A program made the position numbers and the translations under genes. A DNA stretch of 25,543 bases from Nitratifractor sp. (GTDB lineage: Bacteria > Campylobacterota > Campylobacteria > Campylobacterales > Sulfurovaceae), in NCBI GenBank assembly GCA_024762845.1, contig JANTGQ010000001.1:1-25543 (forward strand), written 5' to 3'. The notes below the pieces were generated by a model, which did no database searches, had not been told where the DNA came from, and worked only from the letters and a program-made list of their open reading frames with translations. Of the stretch, positions 6,612 through 14,554 are shown piece after piece (the first letter of the stretch is position 1; the number at the start of each line of letters is the position of its first letter).

Positions 6612-9600
6612 TATTTCGCCCTATATTTGCTAATAAGTGCCTGGATCTCATCTTTATTTGTAAGTTGATTAATAGATTCAACTCTAATTGAGTTATAATC
6701 TTGCAGGTTGTTTGCCTCTTCGGTAAGAACTACTGTCATATCTTGTTTGCTGATAATTTGCAAAAGAGTAGATGTTAAAAGCTCTTCATCAGTAAAGAGT
6801 ATGTCATACTCTTCGGTAGCTATTTTATGTGCAAGCTTTTCGGGTTTTTCCAATACATCAGATACCTCGCCAATAGATGTAACAAGAGTAGAGAGTATCT
6901 TATTGCTTAAAGGGAACTTTTTGGCAATGAGTATCTTTTTAGGTTTACTCTCTATCTTCTTCTCCTCTTGAACTTCTTTAATATTAGTTTTAGATCGATT
7001 TTTTCTATTCTCGTTTTGTTTCTCTAAGATATCCAATCTAATAGAGGATTTATGGCTTAGGAATTTGTGTAAAATATAGAGAAGTTCTGCCATCTCTATC
7101 GGTTTAGATATATATTCATCTAATCCCTCTTTTAAGAGTCTCTCTCTATCTCCCTTGAGTGCGTTTGCGGTTAGTGCTATAATTGGCACCTTGTTTAAAG
7201 CATTTTCATCTTCAAACTTTTTAATTATTTTTGTAGCCTCTATTCCATCCATTACCGGCATCTGGATATCCATAAATATAAGGTCATAGTCATTTACTAC
7301 TTTTCTTTTATCTACAGCCTCTTTTCCATGGTCAGCAACATCAACCTTGAGCCCAAAACTCTTGAGTATATTTACAATCAGTTTTTGATTGATAATATTA
7401 TCTTCTACAACAAGTACTTTTCCGTAGTACTTTGTATGTACTTTAGGGGTCTCTTGCTCTTTTGTTGTGTCTAACTTGCTTAAAAACTTCAGTGTATTTA
7501 AGAATCTGTTAAAGCCGATTGGTTTAAAGAGTATACGCTCATTCGGCAGTGCATACTCTTTAAGAATTTCATTATTTGTAAGGGTACTGATAGCTACAAA
7601 TTTCTCTTTATCCAGAGAGTGTAGCTCATCTTTTAACTCTTTGCTTGCTCTATTTATATCTACAAGAACATTTGCATTTGGATACTCATTTTGTAGAGTT
7701 TTTAGCTCATCTTTTGATTCAAAAAGTGAATATTTGGCGCCATAATATTTAAGATACTCCTCGATATAGTGTACCAGATGGTTCTCTTTGTCATTTTGGT
7801 AAAGAAGTAGTTCTAACTCTTTAAACAGACCGCTATAGCGCTCAATTCCACTCTCTATCTCCTCTATCGGCAGTGTAAAGTAGAATGTTGAACCAACACC
7901 CTCTTTACTGTCTACTTTTAGCTCCCCGCCCATAAGGTCTACATACTCTTTTGTGATGGTTAAGCCTAGCCCTGTTCCACCATATTTTCTGTTAACAGAT
8001 GAGTCACCCTGCATAAATGGTTGGAATATTCTCTCAAGCTGCTGCTTACTCATACCAATACCGGTATCACTTACGATAAACTCTACCCATACTCTATTAT
8101 CATCTTGAACAGTAAAACTTTTTTTGATCTCGACATCTATTTCACCATGTGCTTTGGTAAACTTAATTGCATTATTAAGTAGATTTGTCAATATCTCTTT
8201 TAGTTTGGTTGGATCACCCTTTAGTTTAGGGGAGATATTAGGATCAAGATAGTAGTTTAACTCTATGTTCTTCTCAGACGCAATAACAGCAAAAGTATCA
8301 ATAGTACTGTCGAACTCTTTTGCACTGTCAAAAATAACATGCTCTAACTCTACTTTATTACTCTCAAGCTTAGAGAGGTCAAGAATATTGTTAATAATAT
8401 TTAAAAGATTATCAGAACTCTTCTCAATAATTGTAACATACTCTCTCTGCTCATCATTAAGTTTTGTATTTTTCAAGAGTTCAGCAAAACCGATAATACC
8501 GTTCATTGGAGTTCTAATCTCATGCGACATATTTGCCAAGAAGTAGGATTTTGCTTTATTTGCTTCTACTGCGTCAACTTTATCCTCTTTAGCAGACTCT
8601 ATCATTGTCTCTAAAAACTTATACCCTTTACGCATACCACCAGATGTTTCGAAGTCGATGGTATTAATCTCTTGAAGTTCCTCTTTAACGCTAGGGTCAG
8701 TCTCGCCCAACTCTTTAACAGCTCTTTTGAGAGATAACTCAAGTTCACTAGAGTTTTTCTCAAGCTCTTTAGAGATTTTATGTCCAAAAAGAATGAGAAG
8801 AAGCGAAACTAATAGTAGTAGACCAAACAGCCCAACAAGAAGTAGGTGTTTTTGCATATTCTCTTTAAGTTTCTCTTTTGCCTGATTATATATAACAGCC
8901 GTAGATTTACTATATAATCCCGTATATTTACTTAAAACCGTATAGAGCCTAATAGAATCCGTTGTATAGTTACCTGTTGTGGCATTTTTTAAAATATCAT
9001 CATAAACATTAACAAACTTCTCCTCTACGAGGTTGCTATAAGAGTTATTTAAAAAGGCAGATATCTTTTGAGACAACTCTTTATCTTCTATTAGATTTGG
9101 ATCAAAACGCATAGCTTTGGCATGGTAACCCATCCATTGTTTCAACGTATCTTTTGTTATCTTATTTCGCTTTTCTATATTAAAAATAAGAAAATCGCGT
9201 AACAGGGCAGAGTACTCCTGACTTAAATAGAGATTTGAGAGTGCACTGTTTATCTTATTTAAGTCACTATCAAGCAAGAACCTCTCAACTTGCAGTAGAT
9301 TTTTCAGAACTGGGGTTGTAAGAGTAGTGGTGTAGCTGTCTAATATTTTTTTATAGTCAGCAGCGGGAAGAGAGACAAGTGAAGTCCGAATCTCTTTAAG
9401 AGAGTTTAGCTTCTTATTGAGTTTTAGATACGATTGTGAGTCTACAGAGATTGGCTCATGAAAAAGATAATCTTTTGCCAAAAGTGTAGAGCTGTTGCTT
9501 ATTAAATTATTTTTATACTCTTTAATTGCAGCATCAGTCTTTTTATACTGCTTCTTTAAGAGCTCTTTATAAGATGCCTTATTCGATGCAAGATGCAGGG

Positions 9601-9790
9601 CAGTTATGCCACGCTCCCTGCCAAGCTCTATCAATACTTTATCTAAATGAGTATTGTTGGTAGTAACAGCTTTATAGGCTCTTACCTTCTCATAATTTAT
9701 ATAGGTATTATAGAAAAGATAAGCAGCTGCTGCAACCAATATAAGTGCTGGAAGCAGTGTTATAAGTTTTAATTTACTCTTAATTTTCAT
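6611..9790 (-). CDS. Hybrid sensor histidine kinase with NIT-type sensor and three receiver-like domains
   Basis: Order of parts in the 1059 residues: membrane segment (about 8-27); sensor region to about 315 opening with LGRERGITALHLAS, which resembles the NIT nitrate/nitrite-sensing domain; second membrane segment (about 316-336); coiled-coil linker; HisKA with phospho-acceptor His423 in MSHEIRTP; and an ATPase with N-box Asn540, DTGIG (575-579) and GGTGLGL (604-610). Next are a degenerate receiver-like domain (about 655-772) and a canonical receiver (790-910; Asp797, Asp841, Thr874, Lys896). Last comes a second degenerate receiver-like domain (951-1059) lacking the paired acids. The gene starts directly after the stop of the Hpt gene (TAGATG) and overlaps the receiver gene by one base. 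Probable role: an inner-membrane sensor feeding phosphate to the Hpt protein and then to the receiver. The ligand is inferred only from NIT similarity. Confidence 0.9.
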   Translation of the reverse strand: MKIKSKLKLITLLPALILVAAAAYLFYNTYINYEKVRAYKAVTTNNTHLDKVLIELGRERGITALHLASNKASYKELLKKQYKKTDAAIKEYKNNLISNSSTLLAKDYLFHEPISVDSQSYLKLNKKLNSLKEIRTSLVSLPAADYKKILDSYTTTLTTPVLKNLLQVERFLLDSDLNKINSALSNLYLSQEYSALLRDFLIFNIEKRNKITKDTLKQWMGYHAKAMRFDPNLIEDKELSQKISAFLNNSYSNLVEEKFVNVYDDILKNATTGNYTTDSIRLYTVLSKYTGLYSKSTAVIYNQAKEKLKENMQKHLLLVGLFGLLLLVSLLLILFGHKISKELEKNSSELELSLKRAVKELGETDPSVKEELQEINTIDFETSGGMRKGYKFLETMIESAKEDKVDAVEANKAKSYFLANMSHEIRTPMNGIIGFAELLKNTKLNDEQREYVTIIEKSSDNLLNIINNILDLSKLESNKVELEHVIFDSAKEFDSTIDTFAVIASEKNIELNYYLDPNISPKLKGDPTKLKEILTNLLNNAIKFTKAHGEIDVEIKKSFTVQDDNRVWVEFIVSDTGIGMSKQQLERIFQPFMQGDSSVNRKYGGTGLGLTITKEYVDLMGGELKVDSKEGVGSTFYFTLPIEEIESGIERYSGLFKELELLLYQNDKENHLVHYIEEYLKYYGAKYSLFESKDELKTLQNEYPNANVLVDINRASKELKDELHSLDKEKFVAISTLTNNEILKEYALPNERILFKPIGFNRFLNTLKFLSKLDTTKEQETPKVHTKYYGKVLVVEDNIINQKLIVNILKSFGLKVDVADHGKEAVDKRKVVNDYDLIFMDIQMPVMDGIEATKIIKKFEDENALNKVPIIALTANALKGDRERLLKEGLDEYISKPIEMAELLYILHKFLSHKSSIRLDILEKQNENRKNRSKTNIKEVQEEKKIESKPKKILIAKKFPLSNKILSTLVTSIGEVSDVLEKPEKLAHKIATEEYDILFTDEELLTSTLLQIISKQDMTVVLTEEANNLQDYNSIRVESINQLTNKDEIQALISKYRAK

Positions 9791-12085
9791 CTATTTATTA
9801 CTCTCGAAACTTTCTACTTCGCTCTCTAATCCCTTTAGTTTAGAGACAAACTCTTTTAAAAGCTCTTCTGACTTATCCATAGATTGAAGCTTCTGTAGAC
9901 TAAAAAGTGTCTCAGACACAGAGTCAAGCCGTAAATTACTTGCAGCACCTTTTAACATATGAGCTGTTGTTTGCATAGTTTTTATATCTTTCTCTTTATA
10001 AGCTTTTACCATTTGTGAAAGATGCTCTTTAGCCTGCGCAATAAAGTCATCTACAAACTCTAAAATCAGAGAAACTGGCAGATTTAAATCGTTAGATGCA
10101 TGATGAGGGTCAAAAGAGACATCTTTACTCTCTATCTTCTCTAAAAGAGATTGTGCAGATGTAATATCTATCACCTCTTGTGCAGGTAAAATCTCTTCTG
10201 CTACTTCTGCTTCTTTTAGCGCTTCTGTAGATACTAGCTTCTCTTCTGTTTCACTACTCTTTTCATCAATAACCTTCTTCTCACTAATGCTTTCAATAGC
10301 ACTCTTGTCGACTAACTTCTCTCTTAAGAGTGACTCAAAGAGAGTTACATCTCTTAATATACTACTATGGTCACTATTAGCATCTCTTAGCTCTTTTAAC
10401 TTTTTAGATACTGGGGTAAGAGATAATAACTCCGAAGCATCCTCTAGCATTGATATTGTAGAGTCTGATCGATTTTCCAAATCTTCTCTATAATTGTCTA
10501 GTTCATCTAAGTAGTTTCCTAACAGCATTTTATAACTATCTAAGTCTATACTGAGGTTCTTTGCATTTTGTTCTAAATTAACTCCATCTACTTGCATTTG
10601 AATTAGTTTATAGTAAAGCTTGCTACTATCTGCAGAAGATATTGTTTTACTCTCTTTTTTCTCTGCAACTACTTCTGATTGCAGCTGCGTAGGCTCTACA
10701 ACTTTTTTAATCTCTTGGGGCGCTACTGCCTCAGTTGTAACAGTTTGGCTTTTAGTTTCCTTAATCTTCTCTTGGTGCATTCGCTTTAGCTCTGCCAACT
10801 CTTGCTCTTCAAGTGTTGGCTCTGCTTCTTTTGTATCGATAATTATAGGTTCTTCTTCTACAGGTTCTTCTACTGTGCTCACTTTCTGAGTAGTAATACT
10901 CTCTTCTTTTGTCTCTATAACTGGTAGAACAACCTCATCTTCTTGCTCTTGTTTCTCAATAACTTCGCTATAGATTGGCTCCTGGCTTGTAACTTTTTCA
11001 GACTCTTCATAATCAGACTCTATAAACTTTTTCTCTTGGGAGTGCTCTTTTGTCTCTAGCAAGTCACTCGCAGTTGTTAGAACTTTCTCTTTATGGCTCT
11101 CTTCTAACTCTATATTCTCTTCGAGTTTTGAACCCCAAGGGAAAAGCTTCTCTTTAAGTCTGTTTAAACCTTTATTTTTGCTGCCACTCTCCTCTTCGCC
11201 ACCTGTTGCTACCTCTGCAATCTTCTCGAGTGGTTTTAGCTCTTCTTCGCCCTTCTCTTCTATAACAAGCTGTTGCTCATCTAATGGTTTGATATCAAAG
11301 TTTTCGCTCTCTTCTTTCTCTTCGACTGGGGTGAGCTCTTGTTCTACCTTTTCTACACTCTCTTGAGTCTTCTCTGGGGTAACTAACTCTATTGTATCAT
11401 TGTTACTTTCGTTCTCTTTTGCTTCGCTACTGTACTCTGTTAGTTTTATAGTTTCAGGAGTGGTAGTATCCTCACTCTTCTCTTCACTCTGTTCACTTTT
11501 ATGGTTTCCAAATAGTTTTACTGTTGCGTAACTCTCTGGTTCAACAGTTGGAGATTCACTTATACTCTCTTTAATAGTAAGATTTTCTTTATCTTCTACT
11601 ATTTGAGTCTCGGGCTCCAATGAGATAGTAGGGGCGATACTCTCTTCGATTACTTTGCTATTGCTCTCTTCGACCAAATCACTCTTTTCGATATCATCTT
11701 TTACTTTAGGAGTAACTTCACTCTTTTGGATAGTCGAGATTGTAGGTATAGAGAACTCATGGTCATCTTTTTTTATTACACCCTCACGCAGCTGCTTTAG
11801 ATAGTTAATACTCTCATCCTCTTCTACGATACTCTTTGACTCTTCAATAATATCACTCAGTTTATAGAGAGTTAATGTACCAAACGCCGAAAATAGTTTT
11901 GAACTCTCAAATCTGAGGTCCTCAGAAAAATTACTTGCTTTGAAAAGAGATGTTTCACTCTCAAGTCTTACGGTGCCATTTTTAAGAGAAGATGCTATTG
12001 CGCAAAGATCTCTTGAACCACTCTTTTCTAAAAACTCTTTGCTCGCTGCAACTATATAATTCTCGCTATTTGTAATAAAATACAT
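9791..12085 (-). CDS. Hpt-domain phosphotransfer protein with long acidic low-complexity region
   Basis: Only the C-terminus is a recognisable catalytic part. Residues about 665-764 form an Hpt helical bundle with the phosphorylatable histidine in AHMLKGAASNLRL (His709). Residues 1-80 are a compact unidentified domain beginning MYFITNSENYIVAASKEFL. Residues about 85-480 are a Glu/Ser/Thr-rich, probably disordered tether with a single basic aromatic island near 303-320 (NKGLNRLKEKLFPWGSK). Residues about 487-590 are helical and resemble a second Hpt lacking histidine (see findings). No signal peptide or membrane segment is present. It is first in the operon, directly before the hybrid kinase, with an AAAGGAT ribosome-binding site. 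Likely role: phosphate shuttle between the kinase's receiver and the single-domain receiver. Confidence 0.88.
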   Translation of the reverse strand: MYFITNSENYIVAASKEFLEKSGSRDLCAIASSLKNGTVRLESETSLFKASNFSEDLRFESSKLFSAFGTLTLYKLSDIIEESKSIVEEDESINYLKQLREGVIKKDDHEFSIPTISTIQKSEVTPKVKDDIEKSDLVEESNSKVIEESIAPTISLEPETQIVEDKENLTIKESISESPTVEPESYATVKLFGNHKSEQSEEKSEDTTTPETIKLTEYSSEAKENESNNDTIELVTPEKTQESVEKVEQELTPVEEKEESENFDIKPLDEQQLVIEEKGEEELKPLEKIAEVATGGEEESGSKNKGLNRLKEKLFPWGSKLEENIELEESHKEKVLTTASDLLETKEHSQEKKFIESDYEESEKVTSQEPIYSEVIEKQEQEDEVVLPVIETKEESITTQKVSTVEEPVEEEPIIIDTKEAEPTLEEQELAELKRMHQEKIKETKSQTVTTEAVAPQEIKKVVEPTQLQSEVVAEKKESKTISSADSSKLYYKLIQMQVDGVNLEQNAKNLSIDLDSYKMLLGNYLDELDNYREDLENRSDSTISMLEDASELLSLTPVSKKLKELRDANSDHSSILRDVTLFESLLREKLVDKSAIESISEKKVIDEKSSETEEKLVSTEALKEAEVAEEILPAQEVIDITSAQSLLEKIESKDVSFDPHHASNDLNLPVSLILEFVDDFIAQAKEHLSQMVKAYKEKDIKTMQTTAHMLKGAASNLRLDSVSETLFSLQKLQSMDKSEELLKEFVSKLKGLESEVESFESNK

Positions 12086-12090
12086 ACTAT

Positions 12091-12153
12091 CATCCTTTAA
12101 AGCTTACTCTGCTGGTTATTGGTATTGAAAAATATCTTATGTATGATATTATA
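12091..12153 (-). promoter_or_regulatory. Putative promoter and ribosome-binding site of the phosphorelay operon
   Basis: A consensus TATAAT lies at 12153-12148 on the minus strand, about 60 bases before the ATG at 12085. AAAGGATG at 12098-12091 gives a good ribosome-binding site. No clear -35 box is seen. The 95-base gap after uvrC shows no obvious terminator, so read-through from uvrC is possible. Confidence 0.45.
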
Positions 12154-12180
12154 TTACTCTTTAAAAAATGATTTATTTTC

Positions 12181-13998
12181 CTACTTTTCTATAATATTCA
12201 CACTTTTTAGCAGATTTGCTATTCTTTTATTGGTGATTTTTGCAATTTCACTATGCTCTGCACTCTCAATTGCTTCGAAAGTACCGAAGTAATTGAGTAA
12301 TTTTTTTACAATTTGTGGACCAACACCTTTATGATGATAGATCTCTAAACCAAGATCTTCTTTACGCTTTTTACTCTTGTGGTAACTTATAGCAAAACGG
12401 TGCGCTTCATCTCGGAGTCTCTGCAGAAACATTAATCGTTTGTCACTACTTTTTAATCGGACTATTTCTCCATTTTGTGTATAAATAATATCGTTTGCGG
12501 CACCTTTGGCTCTATGGGCTTTTGCATCTACTTTCTCTTTCGCAATGGCTAGAATATCTAAAGAGATATGCTCTTTATCTAAAATAGAGTGTGCTAGCTT
12601 TAGCAGAGTCGCCCCTCCATCAAGAAGCCATAAGTCAGGTGGGGACTCTTTAGAAAAACTCTCTACCCTGCGTTCTAGCATCTCTTTCATCTGAGCATAT
12701 TCATCTTTTGCCTGCAACTCATATCTGCGGTAACTCTTTTTATCCCAGCTGTTTTCATCCCAAACCACCATTGCTCCAACTGTTGCCTGTCCCATCATGT
12801 GGGAGTTGTCGAATACTTCTACTCTATAGGGTGCTAGTTGGAGTGTAAAGAGCTCTTTAATATCGTTTGCAATTGAGTAGCTGCTATCTTCTCTATTCTC
12901 TTTTAAGAGCTCTTTTGCATTTTTAATAGCTAAATCTATTAACTTCGCTTTATTGCCCGCTTTTGGAGCCTCTATAAATACTTTAGAGCCGATAGCCGTA
13001 CTTATAAGCTCTTGTGCGGCTTCAAGATCATCAAACTCTTGCGGAACCAAAACACGTTGAACCCCCATACTTATTGCTCTTTGGTAGTGGTCTACTACTA
13101 TCTGTTTATAGGCTTCACTACTATCAAACATCTGCGTATTTCTAAAGTAGTTATGTGTTGAAGAGACTATTTTCCCCTCTCTCATAAAAATTTTTACAAC
13201 AACACCTCTTTGCTCACCATTGACGACCACAAAAATATCATAGTTTGCTCGCGATGCAATATCTATTGTAGATTTCATCTGCAGTGCATTAATAACTTCT
13301 ACTCTATCTCTTAGTTTCGCGGCCTCTTCAAAACGCTCATTCGCTGCTAATGTAAACATTCTCTCGCTTATCTTATCGATTAGAATTTTTCTATTATTAA
13401 GCGCATACTTTGCCTCTTTTACAATTTTGGCATAACTGTTCTTGCTTATTTTACCCTCGCAGGGTGCTAGGCATTTGCCTATTTCGTAAAAGAGGCACGC
13501 TTTATTACCTTTAATACAACTCTTCTTTTGTACTAAGGGAAAGAAGTCATATAACGAATCAAGCAGCACCTTCGAGCCGCTTGGAAATGGTCCATAGTAT
13601 TTAAGTTTTGGCGATTTAATAACTTTTCTACTTATCTCAAAACGTGGAAACTCTTCGCTCTCATCTATTGTTATATAGGGATAGGTCTTATCGTCTCGAA
13701 GGAGAATATTATATTTGGGTTTGAGCTGTTTGATAAGTGAGTTTTCAAGAATGAGTGCATCCTCTTCGCTTGAGACAACAATATAGTCGAGATAGCTTGC
13801 CTCTTGGAGCATTTTACCAATTCGGGTAGTGTATGAGTATTTTGGAGTAATATCTGGCGTAAGGCGCCAATAGCTCTTTACTCTATTATTAAGATTTTTT
13901 GCTTTTCCTACATAAAGCAGCCGCTGCTGCGAGTCGAAATATTGGTATACACCTGGCTCTTTTGGAAGGTTTTTAATACTCTCATTAATTGTCTTCAC
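12181..13998 (-). CDS. uvrC: UvrABC excinuclease subunit C
   Basis: This nuclease subunit makes both incisions in nucleotide excision repair. The 605 residues show a GIY-YIG nuclease domain (14-95, PGVYQYF and LLYVGKAKNLNNRV). A four-cysteine cluster (C161, C168, C176, C180) follows, of the kind reported to bind Fe-S in UvrC. Then come a UVR UvrB-binding motif (about 218-240, RFEEAAKLRDRV), an RNase H-like nuclease with VFDNSH (Asp397) and LLDGG (Asp460), and a C-terminal helix-hairpin-helix (about 555-600). It starts at GTG, overlapping the preceding small gene by 14 bases with only a weak ribosome-binding site, so translation is probably coupled. The length is typical. Confidence 0.96.
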   Translation of the reverse strand: MKTINESIKNLPKEPGVYQYFDSQQRLLYVGKAKNLNNRVKSYWRLTPDITPKYSYTTRIGKMLQEASYLDYIVVSSEEDALILENSLIKQLKPKYNILLRDDKTYPYITIDESEEFPRFEISRKVIKSPKLKYYGPFPSGSKVLLDSLYDFFPLVQKKSCIKGNKACLFYEIGKCLAPCEGKISKNSYAKIVKEAKYALNNRKILIDKISERMFTLAANERFEEAAKLRDRVEVINALQMKSTIDIASRANYDIFVVVNGEQRGVVVKIFMREGKIVSSTHNYFRNTQMFDSSEAYKQIVVDHYQRAISMGVQRVLVPQEFDDLEAAQELISTAIGSKVFIEAPKAGNKAKLIDLAIKNAKELLKENREDSSYSIANDIKELFTLQLAPYRVEVFDNSHMMGQATVGAMVVWDENSWDKKSYRRYELQAKDEYAQMKEMLERRVESFSKESPPDLWLLDGGATLLKLAHSILDKEHISLDILAIAKEKVDAKAHRAKGAANDIIYTQNGEIVRLKSSDKRLMFLQRLRDEAHRFAISYHKSKKRKEDLGLEIYHHKGVGPQIVKKLLNYFGTFEAIESAEHSEIAKITNKRIANLLKSVNIIEK

Positions 13999-14443
13999 GG
14001 TTTCTAAGAATATCCTCTCTTATTTTTTTAAAAATCTCTGTTAATTCATCTTTGCTTGATTGTATCTCAAAATCGCCATATGCCAACTCCCTATATTTGG
14101 GGTCACTATTAGAGATATAACTTTCTGGTTTTGTATGGTATTTTGATACAAAAAACTCCACCTTTTCAATATGCGAAAAAGTCTCTTTGCACGATTGCTC
14201 AATAAAACTTAACTCTTTTAATAGGCTTTTTACTAAATCTTTATTATAATTTAGCTCCATTTTGTATCCGGGATGCGACAATCCTCCAAAAAGTGTATTG
14301 TTTCGGATATAAAAAAAAGCTATCGCTTTTTGAAACCTCGCAGGCAGAAGTGCCTGTAACTTATTTAAACAGGAGTATTTATGAATCGACTTAAAGTTGG
14401 GTCTGCTTTTCACACTATTAAGAATTTGGTTCGCTTTTTTCAT
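13985..14443 (-). CDS. Small DUF721/DciA-like protein (tentative)
   Basis: The 152-residue protein has no signal peptide. Its middle (about 34-80: LPARFQKAIAFFYIRN, NTLFGGLSHPGYKMELN, KDLVKSLL) has the alternating strand-helix look of the DUF721/DciA family, whose better-known members help load the replicative helicase. That link is by eye and tentative. Its 3' end overlaps uvrC by 14 bases. The ATG lacks any Shine-Dalgarno sequence and sits 6 bases after a TATAAT, so the mRNA may be leaderless. Its first 63 bases overlap the antisense lipoprotein gene on the other strand. Confidence 0.7.
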   Translation of the reverse strand: MKKANQILNSVKSRPNFKSIHKYSCLNKLQALLPARFQKAIAFFYIRNNTLFGGLSHPGYKMELNYNKDLVKSLLKELSFIEQSCKETFSHIEKVEFFVSKYHTKPESYISNSDPKYRELAYGDFEIQSSKDELTEIFKKIREDILRNREDN

Positions 14444-14554
14444 ATCGCGATTATAGCATCTTTTCTACTAATTGCAACGACAAGCGGATGTGGTTATAAA
14501 ACATCTCCTGTATGGGTAGATAAGAGTGCGAAGGCTCAGAGTGCCAAAAAATAA
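14381..14554 (+). CDS. Small lipoprotein, LptM-like
   Basis: A 57-codon frame encodes a hydrophobic signal sequence (FFHIAIIASFLLIATTSGC), a lipidation cysteine at Cys37 and a short mature tail beginning CGYKTSPVWV. The CG-aromatic/hydrophobic-K-x-P opening resembles LptM (YifL-type) lipoproteins that assist maturation of the LptD translocon. lptD itself lies further along this window. An AGGAG five bases before the ATG is one of the best ribosome-binding sites here. The -3 position of the lipobox is Thr rather than the usual Leu. A TTG at 14426 would give a shorter, more usual signal peptide but has a weaker site. The 3' end overlaps nadB, so coupling is likely; the 5' end lies antisense inside the DUF721-like gene. 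Confidence 0.75.
   Translation: MNRLKVGSAFHTIKNLVRFFHIAIIASFLLIATTSGCGYKTSPVWVDKSAKAQSAKK
14450..14455 (-). promoter_or_regulatory. TATAAT -10 box placed for a leaderless transcript
   Basis: On the minus strand the box reads TATAAT and is followed by CGCGAT and then the ATG of the DUF721-like gene (14443). Normal spacing from a -10 box puts transcription start at or within a base or two of the A of that ATG. This agrees with the absence of a ribosome-binding site. Confidence 0.5.

Noticed and set aside
9791..12085. Acidic repetitive protein as a surface adhesin or TonB-like protein
   Set aside because: No signal peptide or membrane segment is present, and the C-terminal Hpt motif with kinase neighbours explains it better.
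14314..14331. AAAAAGC-TATC-GCTTTTT hairpin resembling a terminator
   Set aside because: It lies within the DUF721-like coding region (encoding part of FQKAIAFFYIRN), has only two G-C pairs and no gene ends there.
14341..14356. CAGGCA-GAAG-TGCCTG hairpin upstream of the small lipoprotein
   Set aside because: A perfect 6-bp stem, but it is inside the antisense gene's codons and too short to claim as a regulatory element without conservation data.
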